Below are positions 1 to 9,118 of a stretch of DNA of 34,594 bases, one piece after another. The notes under the pieces are model-generated. The model was given only the letters and a program-made list of their open reading frames with translations. It was not told where the DNA came from and did no database searches. The stretch covers positions 1 through 34,594 of the forward strand of contig JAIEQG010000105.1 of NCBI GenBank assembly GCA_019747905.1, in the 5' to 3' direction. This DNA comes from Burkholderiales bacterium. Lineage in GTDB: Bacteria > Pseudomonadota > Gammaproteobacteria > Burkholderiales > Ga0077523. Each line of letters begins with the position of its first letter. Position 1 is the first letter of the stretch. Both the position numbers and the translations under genes were made by a program.

Positions 1-249
1 TTCGTCCCGGGTGCCGACGGCAAACTGGACGCGCTCGACGCCCGCTCCGGCGCCCTGCTGTGGCAGCACAACAACGGTATCGGCCATCACGGCGGCATCA
101 TCTCCTACACGGCCAAGGGCAAGCAGTACATTGCCGTTGCGACCGGCTGGGGCAGCCACGTGTCCGGCAACTACTGCCCGCTGTTCGGCGAGCCGTTCTG
201 CTCCATGCCGACCGACTCGGGTCAGCTGATGGTGTTCGCGCTGCCCTGA
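1..249 (+). CDS. PQQ-dependent dehydrogenase, C-terminal fragment (5' end outside window)
   Basis: The first 82 codons read in frame 1 to TGA at 247-249, so this is the 3' end of a gene that begins before the window. The sequence has the look of the last blades of the eight-bladed propeller of quinoprotein alcohol dehydrogenases: GKLDALDARSGALLW (a tryptophan-docking-like repeat), then HHGGIISYTAKGKQYIAVATGW, then a C-terminal DSGQLMVFALP. Such enzymes are periplasmic, oxidise alcohols or aldehydes with PQQ, and pass electrons to a cytochrome c; a cytochrome c gene follows at 410. Active-site residues lie upstream and are not visible, so the substrate (methanol, ethanol or other) cannot be told. 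A strong hairpin at 328-352 separates it from the cytochrome gene, so the two may not share one transcript. Confidence 0.8.
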   Translation, partial: FVPGADGKLDALDARSGALLWQHNNGIGHHGGIISYTAKGKQYIAVATGWGSHVSGNYCPLFGEPFCSMPTDSGQLMVFALP

Positions 250-327
250 TAAGGCGCGTGAGCTTCGCGGTAGCGGTGCGGGCCGTCCTCGTGGCGTAAA
301 CGCACCGCCGCCGTGAGCCGTTATCTA

Positions 328-358
328 GGGCGAGGGAGTTGTTCCCTCGCCCGTTTTG
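328..358 (+). terminator. Rho-independent terminator after the PQQ dehydrogenase
   Basis: A perfect 10-bp stem GGGCGAGGGA (328-337) / TCCCTCGCCC (343-352) with a 5-nt loop is followed by the T-rich run GTTTTGTT. It lies 79 nt after the dehydrogenase stop and 52 nt before the cytochrome c start. Confidence 0.85.
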
Positions 359-409
359 TTACAAGCACCGCTCGCTCGAGTCGCGGGGTGTGAACGAGGA
401 GAGAGAAAC

Positions 410-796
410 ATGAGTACAGCCGCCTGGAGAGTCCGGATCGCGGCGGCGCTGGCAGTTTCGGCGCTAACCTGGATGTCGTCTGCACGCGCCGCCGAGGAAT
501 CGGCAGCATCGACCGAAGCGGCTACGCCGCCCGAAGCGAGCGCCGAACCGGAGAAGCCCAGGATCGATGTCCGCAAGCTCTTCGCCATGAACTGCAGCTG
601 GTGCCACGACGGCTACGGCCTGCATGCAGGCAAGGGCCCCAAGCTCGCCGGTACCAAGATGTCCACCGAACAGATCTACGATCGCATCGCCAAGGGCAAG
701 TCAGGCGCCATGCCGGGCTTCGCGAAGACGCTGAAGAAGGAACAGATCGACGCGTTCGTCGAGTACATCAAGGGGCTGAAGGATCCCGATTCCTGA
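410..796 (+). CDS. Periplasmic monohaem cytochrome c (class I)
   Basis: A 128-residue exported c-type cytochrome. The ATG at 410 is preceded by GAGGAGAGAG (396-405); an upstream in-frame start has no such site. Residues 1-27 form a signal peptide ending in ARA. A Pro/Ala/Glu-rich linker (about 28-50) leads to the haem domain with CSWCH at 62-66 (covalent haem, His ligand) and MPGF with Met101 as the likely sixth ligand. Its place directly after a PQQ dehydrogenase suggests it is the electron acceptor of that enzyme, as in many quinoprotein alcohol dehydrogenase loci; this is inferred from position. A terminator between the two genes means it may have its own promoter. An inverted repeat at 849-869 follows and may end the transcript. 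Confidence 0.9.
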   Translation: MSTAAWRVRIAAALAVSALTWMSSARAAEESAASTEAATPPEASAEPEKPRIDVRKLFAMNCSWCHDGYGLHAGKGPKLAGTKMSTEQIYDRIAKGKSGAMPGFAKTLKKEQIDAFVEYIKGLKDPDS

Positions 797-848
797 AGCC
801 GGCGCAACCGGGGGCATTCATCCCGCGGGGGTGGGGCGGCACTGCATC

Positions 849-869
849 GAGGGGGCCTTCGGCCCCCTC
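849..869. terminator. Hairpin between convergent genes
   Basis: Perfect inverted repeat GAGGGGGCC (849-857) TTC GGCCCCCTC (861-869) between the convergent cytochrome c and minus-strand gene. It covers the last bases of the minus-strand stop codon. No long T tract follows on either side, so it may be a weak bidirectional terminator. Confidence 0.5.
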
Positions 870-1272
870 ACTGTTTCTGCCGCGTGAGTTCGAACTTGAT
901 GTTGTAACCGCTGTACTTGGCGAGGCCCTTCATGCGCGTGCCCTCGCCCGCGACGGGTAGCTGGCCGGTCATGCGCTGGCCGTCCTCGCCCGTCACCTTG
1001 AAGCGGAACTGACCGCCTTCGAACCGGGCCTCCGACAGCGGACGCGCCGCCGTCCCGAAGCGCTCGTTGTTGGTGAGCTGCAGCGAACCTTCCAGCGTCG
1101 CTTCACCGTGCAGGGTGAGCGTGGCAACCCCGCTCGTCATGCCGAGATACCACGGACCGGTCCAGGTGCCACGCACGTCGATGGCCGCATCGCCTTCAGC
1201 AGCGGCTCGCAGCGGCACGGCCAGCACCAGCCACGCCATCGCCGCCAACAACGGAATCGTGCCTGCCTTCAC
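868..1272 (-). CDS. Small secreted beta-rich protein of unknown function
   Basis: A 134-residue protein that I do not recognise. I start it at the GTG at 1272-1270 because GGAAAGGAG sits 7 nt upstream and the first 25 residues then form a normal signal peptide (Lys2, hydrophobic stretch to about residue 20, cleavage near LRAAA). The frame stays open for about 1.2 kb further upstream, but that part is antisense to the HD-GYP-type gene and is not coding. The mature part has alternating polar and hydrophobic residues (GTWTGPWYLGM, VATLTLHG, GGQFRFKVTG, YNIKFELTRQ), which suggests an eight- or nine-stranded small beta-barrel or lipocalin-like fold in the periplasm. It has no cysteines. It converges on the cytochrome c gene and diverges from the gene at 1381. 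Confidence 0.7.
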   Translation of the reverse strand: MKAGTIPLLAAMAWLVLAVPLRAAAEGDAAIDVRGTWTGPWYLGMTSGVATLTLHGEATLEGSLQLTNNERFGTAARPLSEARFEGGQFRFKVTGEDGQRMTGQLPVAGEGTRMKGLAKYSGYNIKFELTRQKQ

Positions 1273-1380
1273 GCCGCCGCTCCTTTCCAGTGCACAATGC
1301 AATTCGGGGGTAAGGATAGCAGGCTGGTCGGCCGATAAAGGGGTTGTGACAACCGCAGTCTCCGCCGGGAGAGCTTGGCC

Positions 1381-2541
1381 ATGCCGATGAGGCGTATCGA
1401 AGACGGACAGATCCGCGCCGGCATCCCGTTGCCCTGTGACATCCACGATCGCGCCGGGCGGTTGATGCTGCGGGCGGGCCAGGTCATTCCCGGGGATCAC
1501 CAGGTCGCCCGCCTGATCGAACAGGGCATCTTCGGCGATCTCGAGCTGGACGACGAAGCGACAGCTGCGCCACGCGCCGACCGGATATCGGTCTACGCCA
1601 AGCTCGCCGAATTGCGTGCGGCAGTGGCACGCGAGCTCGACAACGCAGATTCGTCCGACCGCGTCGAACCCTTTCACGTCGCGATGGCAGCGCACGCCGC
1701 CACCCTGAGCGATCTGTGCGCGCTCGATGCGGACGCAGCACTGGGCTCCGTGCTGCTGCAACGCGAGCCCGATTACAGCGTGCGCCAGGCGGTGAACACC
1801 GCGATCGTGACCGAACTGTTGCTGGTCCAACGGAGCGTGGATGTCACTACGCGCCGGGCCGCCCTGGCCGCCGCGCTGACCATGAACATCGGCATGCGCT
1901 CGCTGCAGAACGATCTTTACTCGCAGCCTGCACCGCTGTCGGAGGACCAGAAGGCCGCCATACTCGCGCATCCCGTGGTGGGCGCGCGCACCCTGAAATC
2001 CTTCGGCGTGCCCGATACGGCGTGGCTGTCCACGGTGGCGCAGCACCACGAACTGCTCGACGGGTCGGGATATCCCGGCGGCCTCACCGGCGAACAGGTC
2101 TCCGAATTCGCGCAGGTGGTGGGGCTCGCCGATCGTTACTGCGCCATGGTTTCGGAGCGCGCCTATCGCCCGGGTACGGCGCCCAATGCGGCACTGCGCG
2201 AGATCTTCCTCACCCAGGGCAAAGGGGTCGACCCCGTGCTGGCGGCACAGATGGTGAAGGAACTCGGGATCTATCCGCCTGGTGCGCTGGTGCAGCTCGC
2301 CAATGGCGAATCGGCCGTCGTCGTGAAGCGGACTCTCAACTCGGGGCAACCCATCGTGCGAGCCGTCCTGAGCGGCGCAGGACTGCGCCTGCCCGCGGCG
2401 CCGAAGCGTCGCACCAGCCATCCGAGCTTTGCCATCGCGCATGCGCTCCCGTATGCGCGCATGCCGGCGAACCTGGATGGTGCCTCGTTGTGGGCCATGA
2501 CAGTCGCCGACGATCCGACCGAGCAGGCTGCCGAGTCCTGA
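1381..2541 (+). CDS. HD-GYP-type protein with degenerate HD motif
   Basis: A 386-residue cytoplasmic protein related to HD-GYP cyclic-di-GMP phosphodiesterases. The N-terminal ~60 residues resemble the small domain preceding many beta/gammaproteobacterial HD-GYP modules (IRAGIPLPCDIHDRAGRLML). The second half carries the GYP signature HHELLDGSGYPGGL (222-235) and downstream LADRYCAMVSERAYR. Where an active enzyme has HD (as in HDIGK), this one reads LTMNIGMRSL, with Met168-Asn169 in place of His-Asp. Two metal ligands are therefore missing and hydrolysis is doubtful; a cyclic-di-GMP-binding or scaffolding role is possible. I use ATG 1381 (CGGGAGAG at 1366-1373); a TTG two codons upstream is possible. 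It diverges from the secreted protein at 868. Confidence 0.8.
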   Translation: MPMRRIEDGQIRAGIPLPCDIHDRAGRLMLRAGQVIPGDHQVARLIEQGIFGDLELDDEATAAPRADRISVYAKLAELRAAVARELDNADSSDRVEPFHVAMAAHAATLSDLCALDADAALGSVLLQREPDYSVRQAVNTAIVTELLLVQRSVDVTTRRAALAAALTMNIGMRSLQNDLYSQPAPLSEDQKAAILAHPVVGARTLKSFGVPDTAWLSTVAQHHELLDGSGYPGGLTGEQVSEFAQVVGLADRYCAMVSERAYRPGTAPNAALREIFLTQGKGVDPVLAAQMVKELGIYPPGALVQLANGESAVVVKRTLNSGQPIVRAVLSGAGLRLPAAPKRRTSHPSFAIAHALPYARMPANLDGASLWAMTVADDPTEQAAES

Positions 2542-2548
2542 TCAGCCT

Positions 2549-2567
2549 TCGCCGGGCCGCCCCAAGA
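2549..2567 (+). repeat. GGCCGCCCCAAG repeat, short copy
   Basis: The 19-base string TCGCCGGGCCGCCCCAAGA begins 7 nt after the HD-GYP-type stop and recurs exactly at 16553-16571. A 12-base core GGCCGCCCCAAG also occurs at 15795-15806. This copy is truncated and runs into the next repeat family at 2584. Confidence 0.65.
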
Positions 2568-2583
2568 GGGCTGGCGCCCCTGG

Positions 2584-2670
2584 CCCCAATCCTGGCGTTC
2601 CCCCACGCCCGTGGGGAAAGGGATGTCCACCCCCTCCCCCGGCTTGCCGGGGGAGGGCTGGGGTGGGGGC
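2584..2670. repeat. Composite palindromic repeat, copy 1 (degraded)
   Basis: Between the convergent HD-GYP-type gene and fccB. It holds two adjacent hairpins: TTCCCCCAC...GTGGGGAA (about 2599-2618) and CCCTCCCCCGGC TT GCCGGGGGAGGG (about 2633-2658). Outer arms are CCCCAATCC at the left and GGGCTGGGGTGGGGGC at the right. It is the same design as copies at 12.5, 23.4, 30.1 and 33.5 kb but with a poorer left half. The stretch from 2671 to the fccB stop at 2776 shows nothing recognisable. Confidence 0.8.
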
Positions 2671-2775
2671 CCGACCACTGCCCGCGCTTTAAACCTTCAC
2701 ACGCGCCGTAGCATCACCCGGCCCACCGTAAACCCCTCCCGAAATGCCTCAAGGCCACCGGGCCCCGCACAACCG

Positions 2776-4047
2776 CTACCCGAGCATGTCGGACCAGATG
2801 TTGCGGCCCCAGGCTTCGGCATAGCGGCCTTCGAGTTCATTCGGCGCGATCGAGAGCCCGCCGCTGCCCGGTACGACCATCATGGTCTTCTTCTCGGCGT
2901 CGTACTGATGCACCGACGCGATGTGAATCACGTCCGCACCCGTGACGAAGCTGTAGCAGGTGTTGTTGATGACAGGATGGGCATTGACCGAGTCGCCGCG
3001 CAGGAGCGCGATGACGGCAGCGGCACAGACCTTCGCGTGCTGGTTCGCCATGTGACCCGACTTCGGCATCAGCGGTGCCGCGACGATCGCATCGCCCAGC
3101 ACGTGGATGTTCTTCTGGGCGGTCGATTCGTAGGTGAGGAAATCCACCCCGCACCACTTGTTGTTCGCGGTGATCAAGCCGGTGCGCTCAGCGATCGCAG
3201 CCGCCTTCATGGGAGGAATCACGTTGAGCACGTCGGCTTTGATCTCGTCGAACTGGAGCTTCGCGGCAAGAGCCTTCGCATCGACGTCGGCGAGTTCGCT
3301 GTTGGGCACGTATTCCACCAGGCCCGGATAGAGATCTTCCCAGGCCTTGCGGAACAAGGCCTCTTTGGAGACGACCTTCTCGTTTGCATCGAGAATCATC
3401 ACCTTGGATTTCGGCTTGGTCGACTTGAGATACCACGCGATCTGGCAGGCGCGCTCGTAAGGGCCGGGCGGGCAGCGGTACGGCGCCTTCGGCACCGTGA
3501 TCGCGACCACGCCGCCATCGGCCATGGACTCGATCTGCTTGCGCAGCGCCACGGTCTGGGGCCCGGCCTTCCAGGCGCTCAGGACCCGCTCGCGCGCGGT
3601 GTCGTCCTTCAACCCTGGAATGCCGCTGTAGTCGAGATCGACACCGGGAGAGACGATGAGCCGATCGTAGGGCAACGACATGCCGCTCGCCAGGGTGACG
3701 GTCTGCTTGGCCGGATCGATCGCCGTGGCTTCGTCGCGCAGCACCTTGACGCCGTACTTCGACGCAAGATCGCCGTAGCCGCGCGTGAGATCCGCCAGCG
3801 TGGTCGTACCGGCGAGGATGCGGTTGCTGAGCGGACAGGACACGAACTGCGCGTCGCGCTCCACCAGCGTCACATCGACATCGGTGCTCCACAGGCGCAG
3901 GTACTTGGCCGCGGTGGCCCCCCCGAATCCGCCGCCGATCACGACGACGCGCCCGGTTGCCGCCTTGGCGGTAGCGGGCAAACCCGCCATGCCCACGGCA
4001 GTGACCGCACCGACTGCACGCAAGAATTCCCTTCGATTCCGGCTCAT
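2776..4047 (-). CDS. fccB: Flavocytochrome c sulfide dehydrogenase, flavoprotein subunit
   Basis: A 423-residue FAD enzyme that oxidises sulfide in the periplasm, passing electrons to its cytochrome partner. The start at 4047 has GGAGG 5 nt upstream; a GTG five codons earlier is less likely. Residues 1-30 are a twin-arginine (Tat) signal, NRREFLRAVG followed by a hydrophobic stretch, as expected for a cofactor protein exported folded. The dinucleotide-binding motif VVVIGGGFGG is at 34-43. Cys71 in FVSCPLSN matches the position of the cysteine that binds FAD covalently in this family. Cys192 (PYRCPPGPYERA) and Cys299 (NNKWCGVDF) match the redox-active disulfide pair. The length is normal for FccB/SoxF. 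It follows fccA by 17 nt on the same strand, which supports the assignment. No other sox genes are in the window. Confidence 0.92.
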   Translation of the reverse strand: MSRNRREFLRAVGAVTAVGMAGLPATAKAATGRVVVIGGGFGGATAAKYLRLWSTDVDVTLVERDAQFVSCPLSNRILAGTTTLADLTRGYGDLASKYGVKVLRDEATAIDPAKQTVTLASGMSLPYDRLIVSPGVDLDYSGIPGLKDDTARERVLSAWKAGPQTVALRKQIESMADGGVVAITVPKAPYRCPPGPYERACQIAWYLKSTKPKSKVMILDANEKVVSKEALFRKAWEDLYPGLVEYVPNSELADVDAKALAAKLQFDEIKADVLNVIPPMKAAAIAERTGLITANNKWCGVDFLTYESTAQKNIHVLGDAIVAAPLMPKSGHMANQHAKVCAAAVIALLRGDSVNAHPVINNTCYSFVTGADVIHIASVHQYDAEKKTMMVVPGSGGLSIAPNELEGRYAEAWGRNIWSDMLG

Positions 4048-4064
4048 GGTGTCCTCCGTCACGC

Positions 4065-4382
4065 CTAGCGCGCCTTCTGCGCCGCGAAATACTCGGCGAT
4101 CAGCGCGAATTGCGCCTCGGTGTAGCCCTTGGCGTGCTGGTGCATGATGGTCGCCGCGCGGGCGCCGCTCTTGAACTCTTCCATCGCGTTCAGGATGTAG
4201 GACCGATCGAGCCCCGCCAGCGACGGCATGCCGCCGGCGCTGCGCCCTTGCGTACCGTGACAGCCGGTGCAGTTGGCGGCGATGAACCGGCCGGGGTGCT
4301 CATCCACCGCGGCAGCCTCGAGCGGAATGGCGCTGCCCAGGACGACGGCAGACGCCATCCAGGTCGCAGTACGTCGAATCAT
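4065..4382 (-). CDS. fccA: Flavocytochrome c cytochrome subunit (monohaem)
   Basis: A 105-residue periplasmic cytochrome c. The ATG at 4382 follows GAGGAG with 6 nt spacing. Residues 1-24 are a Sec signal peptide (MIRRTATW..., cleavage near LEAAA). One haem site is present, CTGCH at 38-42 in AANCTGCHGTQG, with Met80 in ATIMHQHAKGY as the likely distal ligand. It lies 17 nt upstream of fccB on the same strand, the usual operon for FccAB. The protein carries electrons from the flavin of FccB to the respiratory chain. Some FccA proteins have two haems; this is the one-haem type. The 143-nt leader between the clpA stop and this start shows no clear promoter or terminator, so read-through from clpA cannot be excluded. 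Confidence 0.88.
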   Translation of the reverse strand: MIRRTATWMASAVVLGSAIPLEAAAVDEHPGRFIAANCTGCHGTQGRSAGGMPSLAGLDRSYILNAMEEFKSGARAATIMHQHAKGYTEAQFALIAEYFAAQKAR

Positions 4383-4525
4383 GTTGGTCTCCTCAAGCAG
4401 GAAGTCACGCGGCAACGCGCCGCCCCAGGTCCGTGAACCCGGCCGGGGCGCCTCGCGTCGACGCGTCGCACGCCACCTACCCACCCACAACCGCAGCGCC
4501 GGTCGTTGCCGACGACACCCACGGC

Positions 4526-6820
4526 TCAGGCGATGCTGCTTTCCTCTTCCTCGCGCGCCGGTTCCGGCGGCGGTGCGCCGTCGAAGGTGAGCCGCACCTT
4601 GCCGTCGGCATCCACATCCACCGTCACCTTGCCGCCCGCCACCAGCTTGCCGAACAAAAGTTCGTCGGCCAGCGCGCGCCGGATCGTGTCCTGGATCAGG
4701 CGCGACATGGGTCTGGCACCCATCATCGGATCGAAGCCGTTCTTGGCGAGATAGTCCTTGAGCAACGGACCGAAAGTCACTTCGACCTTCTTCTCGTGCA
4801 GCTGCTCTTCGAGCTGGATGAGGAACTTGTCGACGACGCGCATGATCACTTCGTGGGTCAGCGCCGCGAACGAGATGGTGGCATCGAGACGGTTGCGGAA
4901 TTCCGGCGTGAACATGCGCTTGATGTCAGCCAGCTCGTCACCGCTTTGCTTGGCTACGGTAAAGCCCATCGACGTCCTCGACAGCGACTCGGCGCCCGCA
5001 TTGGTGGTCATGATGATCACCACGTTGCGGAAATCTGCCTTGCGCCCGTTGTTGTCGGTGAGGGTGCCGTGGTCCATGACCTGCAGCAGGATGTTGAAGA
5101 TGTCCGGATGCGCCTTCTCGATCTCGTCGAGCAGCAGCACGGCGTACGGATGCTTGGTGATCGCTTCGGTCAGCAGTCCGCCCTGGTCGAATCCGACATA
5201 GCCGGGCGGCGCGCCGATCAGGCGCGAGACGGCATGGCGCTCCATGTATTCCGACATGTCGAAACGGATCAACTCGACGCCGAGCGTGTAGGCGAGCTGG
5301 CGCGCCACTTCGGTCTTGCCGACACCGGTGGGGCCGGAGAACAGGAAGTTGCCGATGGGCTTCTGCGGATTGCCCAGGCCGCTGCGCGACATCTTGATTG
5401 CTGCGGCGAGCGCATCGATCGCCTTGTCCTGACCGAACACCACCGCCTTGAGGTCGCGATCGAGCGTCTTCAGCGCGGTGCGGTCGTTGGAGGAGACGTT
5501 CTGCGCGGGAATGCGCGCGATCTTTGCGACGATGTCCTCGATGTCGTGCTTGCCGATCACCTTGCGCTGCTTTGACTTCGGCAGGATGCGCTGGGCGGCG
5601 CCGGCCTCGTCGATCACGTCGATCGCCTTGTCGGGCAGATGCCGGTCGTTGATGTAGCGCGCCGACAATTCGGCCGCCGTGGTGAGTGCGGCTTCGGTGT
5701 AGCGCACACCATGGTGGGCTTCGAACCGCGTCTTGAGACCCCGGAGAATCGCGACGGTCTCGTCGACGGTCGGCTCGACCACGTCGATCTTCTGGAAGCG
5801 CCGGGACAGTGCGTGATCCTTCTCGAAGATGCCGCGGAACTCGTTGTAGGTGGTGGCGCCGATGCACTTCAGCTGGCCCGAGGACAGCGCGGGCTTCAGC
5901 AGGTTGGACGCATCGAGCGTGCCGCCCGACGCCGCACCGGCGCCGATCAGCGTGTGGATCTCGTCGATGAACAGGATCGCGTTGGGGTTCTCGGTGAGCT
6001 GCTTCAGCACCGCCTTCAGGCGCTGCTCGAAATCGCCGCGGTACTTGGTGCCGGCCAGCAGCGCGCCCATGTCGAGGGCGTACACGACCGAATGCGCGAG
6101 GATCTCGGGCACCGCGCCTTCGATCACCCGGCGCGCGAGCCCTTCGGCGATGGCCGTCTTGCCCACGCCGGCTTCGCCGACCAGCAGCGGATTGTTCTTC
6201 CGGCGGCGGCACAGCGTCTGGATGACGCGCTCCAGTTCGCGGTCGCGGCCGATCAACGGGTCGATCTTGCCGGCGATGGCGAGTGCGTTGAGATTCAGCG
6301 TGTAGGTCTCGAGGGCACCGCCGGACTGCTGCTCGCTGTCGCTGTCGGCTTCGGCCTCGGCCTTGCTGTTCGCGGGGGTATTGCTCTGCGGCACCTTGCT
6401 GATGCCGTGCGAGATGAAGTTCACCACGTCGAGCCGCGTGACGCCCTTCTGGTGCAGGAAGTACACCGCGTGCGAATCCTTCTCGCCGAAGATCGCGACC
6501 AGCACGTTGGCGCCGGTGACTTCCTTCTTGCCCGAGGATTGCACGTGCAGGATCGCGCGCTGGATCACGCGCTGGAATCCCAGGGTGGGCTGGGTATCGA
6601 CTTCGTCGCCGGACACGACCGGCGTGTGCTCGTTGATGAAATCCGTGAGCTGCTTGCGCAGTTCGTCGACGTTGGCCGCGCAGGCGCGCAGCACTTCGGA
6701 GGCGGATGGATTGTCCAGCATGGCGAGCAGCAGATGCTCGACCGTGATGAACTCGTGGCGCTTCTGCCGGGCTTCCATGAAGGCCATGTGCAGACTGACC
6801 TCAAGCTCCTGCGCGATCAT
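4526..6820 (-). CDS. clpA: ATP-dependent Clp protease ATP-binding subunit ClpA
   Basis: A 764-residue AAA+ unfoldase that feeds proteins to ClpP. The N-domain (about 1-145) has two Clp repeats and binds ClpS. An acidic, Ser/Glu-rich linker lies at about 145-170. The first AAA module has Walker A GEAGVGKT (215-222) and Walker B ILFIDEIH (282-289). The second has GPTGVGKT (496-503) and VLLLDEIE (561-568). The ClpP-docking loop reads SRTSMGFTV, with Met-Gly-Phe at the place of the usual Ile-Gly-Leu/Phe tripeptide. The start codon directly abuts the clpS stop with no spacer, and its ribosome site (GGAGG) lies in the last clpS codons, so translation is probably coupled. The C-terminal acidic tail is REEEESS. 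Confidence 0.97.
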   Translation of the reverse strand: MIAQELEVSLHMAFMEARQKRHEFITVEHLLLAMLDNPSASEVLRACAANVDELRKQLTDFINEHTPVVSGDEVDTQPTLGFQRVIQRAILHVQSSGKKEVTGANVLVAIFGEKDSHAVYFLHQKGVTRLDVVNFISHGISKVPQSNTPANSKAEAEADSDSEQQSGGALETYTLNLNALAIAGKIDPLIGRDRELERVIQTLCRRRKNNPLLVGEAGVGKTAIAEGLARRVIEGAVPEILAHSVVYALDMGALLAGTKYRGDFEQRLKAVLKQLTENPNAILFIDEIHTLIGAGAASGGTLDASNLLKPALSSGQLKCIGATTYNEFRGIFEKDHALSRRFQKIDVVEPTVDETVAILRGLKTRFEAHHGVRYTEAALTTAAELSARYINDRHLPDKAIDVIDEAGAAQRILPKSKQRKVIGKHDIEDIVAKIARIPAQNVSSNDRTALKTLDRDLKAVVFGQDKAIDALAAAIKMSRSGLGNPQKPIGNFLFSGPTGVGKTEVARQLAYTLGVELIRFDMSEYMERHAVSRLIGAPPGYVGFDQGGLLTEAITKHPYAVLLLDEIEKAHPDIFNILLQVMDHGTLTDNNGRKADFRNVVIIMTTNAGAESLSRTSMGFTVAKQSGDELADIKRMFTPEFRNRLDATISFAALTHEVIMRVVDKFLIQLEEQLHEKKVEVTFGPLLKDYLAKNGFDPMMGARPMSRLIQDTIRRALADELLFGKLVAGGKVTVDVDADGKVRLTFDGAPPPEPAREEEESSIA

Positions 6821-7129
6821 TCAGTTTTCCTCCATCACGCACTGCAGTGGATGCTGGTGCTGCCGCGAATACGAAATCACCTGCTCGACTTTCGTGGCTG
6901 CGACATCCTTCGGGTAGACCCCGCAGACACCCATGCCCTCCCGGTGCACCTTGAGCATCACCTGTGTGGCCTGCTCACGCGTCATGCCGAAGAAGTTCTG
7001 CAAGACACCCACGACGAAATCCATGGGCGTGTAATCGTCGTTGAGCAGGAGGACCTTGAACAACGGCGGCGGCTTGACCTTCTGCTTTTCGACCTCGAGG
7101 ACACCACCTTCGCGAGGACCTGTTGCCAT
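6821..7129 (-). CDS. clpS: ClpS adaptor for N-degron substrates
   Basis: A 102-residue adaptor that delivers N-degron proteins to ClpAP. The core has the family's residues: [21 protein letters not shown] (the N-end pocket includes the Asn-Asp-Asp stretch), then the helix with VMLKVHREG and the C-terminal [16 protein letters not shown]. An unstructured N-terminal tail of about 20 residues ([10 protein letters not shown]) precedes the core, as needed for binding ClpA. The stop codon is followed immediately by the clpA ATG, so the pair is one operon. Upstream of the 7129 start only a weak AGG is present. The 109-nt gap to the icd stop at 7239 shows no obvious terminator. Confidence 0.96.
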   Translation of the reverse strand: MATGPREGGVLEVEKQKVKPPPLFKVLLLNDDYTPMDFVVGVLQNFFGMTREQATQVMLKVHREGMGVCGVYPKDVAATKVEQVISYSRQHQHPLQCVMEEN

Positions 7130-7238
7130 GACCTGACTACGCAGACGTTTTCCTTCGATGACGACCCTATTTTGCGCGATACCCGGAAATTTACAAGGGG
7201 CGCTTCGCTCTGGTGCACGACCGGTTTCAGAGGGGTTT

Positions 7239-8486
<1,248 letters not shown>

Positions 8487-8635
8487 GGTGGCCTGTGTGA
8501 TGGGGTGTGTTGGAGTCGTGAGGTGCGGGGGCTTGGGCCCAGCAGTGGCGCCAAGCGGTTGAATCTTAGACTACCGGCTATGCCTTTGCGAACCTCGCCC
8601 CGCTCTCGTTCCTCCTCTTCATCGGCATCCCCGGC

Positions 8636-9118
8636 ATGAACTTCAAGACAACCGACCTCTGTGATGCGCACGGCGACGAATTGCGCGTGCTCGAACCCAT
8701 GTTCGCCAGTTTCGGCGGCCATTCCGCCTGCGCCGGCCCGGTTCGCACGTTGCGCGTGTTCGAGGACAACGCGCTGGTCCGCACCACGCTGACAGAGCCG
8801 GGCAACGGTGCCGTGCTGGTGGTCGACGGCGGCGGGTCGCTGCGCTGCGCGCTCCTGGGGGATCAACTTGCCCAGCTCGCCGTGGACAACGGCTGGACCG
8901 GTGTCGTGGTGTGGGGCTGCATCCGCGATTCGGAACAGGTCGAGAACTTGCCTGTGGCCGTTTTCGCCCTGGCGACCCATCCGCGCCGCCCGGCCAAGAA
9001 AGGCTTGGGGGAACGCGACGTGCCCGTCACGTTCGGTGGCCACACCCTGCGGCCGGGCGACTATCTCTATGCCGACCCGGACGGCATCGTCGTCGCAGCG
9101 CAGCCATTGACGGCCTGA
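8636..9118 (+). CDS. RraA-fold protein, likely HMG/CHA or oxaloacetate-type aldolase/decarboxylase
   Basis: A 160-residue protein that aligns along its whole length with the RraA family (LCDAHGDELRVLEPMFASFGG; VLVVDGGGSLRCALLGDQLAQLAVDNGW; ERDVPVTFGG; LYADPDGIVV). In E. coli RraA inhibits RNase E. This copy keeps the metal and pyruvate-binding pattern of 4-hydroxy-4-methyl-2-oxoglutarate aldolases, D-X20-R-D: Asp76, then 20 residues, then Arg97-Asp98. As I recall, E. coli RraA lacks the last Asp. Aldolase or oxaloacetate decarboxylase activity is therefore at least as likely as RNase E control. Its place between icd and aceA, in an isocitrate/glyoxylate locus, fits a role with small 2-oxo acids. 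I see no good ribosome-binding site before ATG 8636. It is often annotated as rraA. Confidence 0.85.
   Translation: MNFKTTDLCDAHGDELRVLEPMFASFGGHSACAGPVRTLRVFEDNALVRTTLTEPGNGAVLVVDGGGSLRCALLGDQLAQLAVDNGWTGVVVWGCIRDSEQVENLPVAVFALATHPRRPAKKGLGERDVPVTFGGHTLRPGDYLYADPDGIVVAAQPLTA

Noticed and set aside
1375-1380. TTG at 1375 as the start of the HD-GYP-type gene
   Set aside because: The ATG at 1381 is better spaced from CGGGAGAG, and TTG starts are rare.
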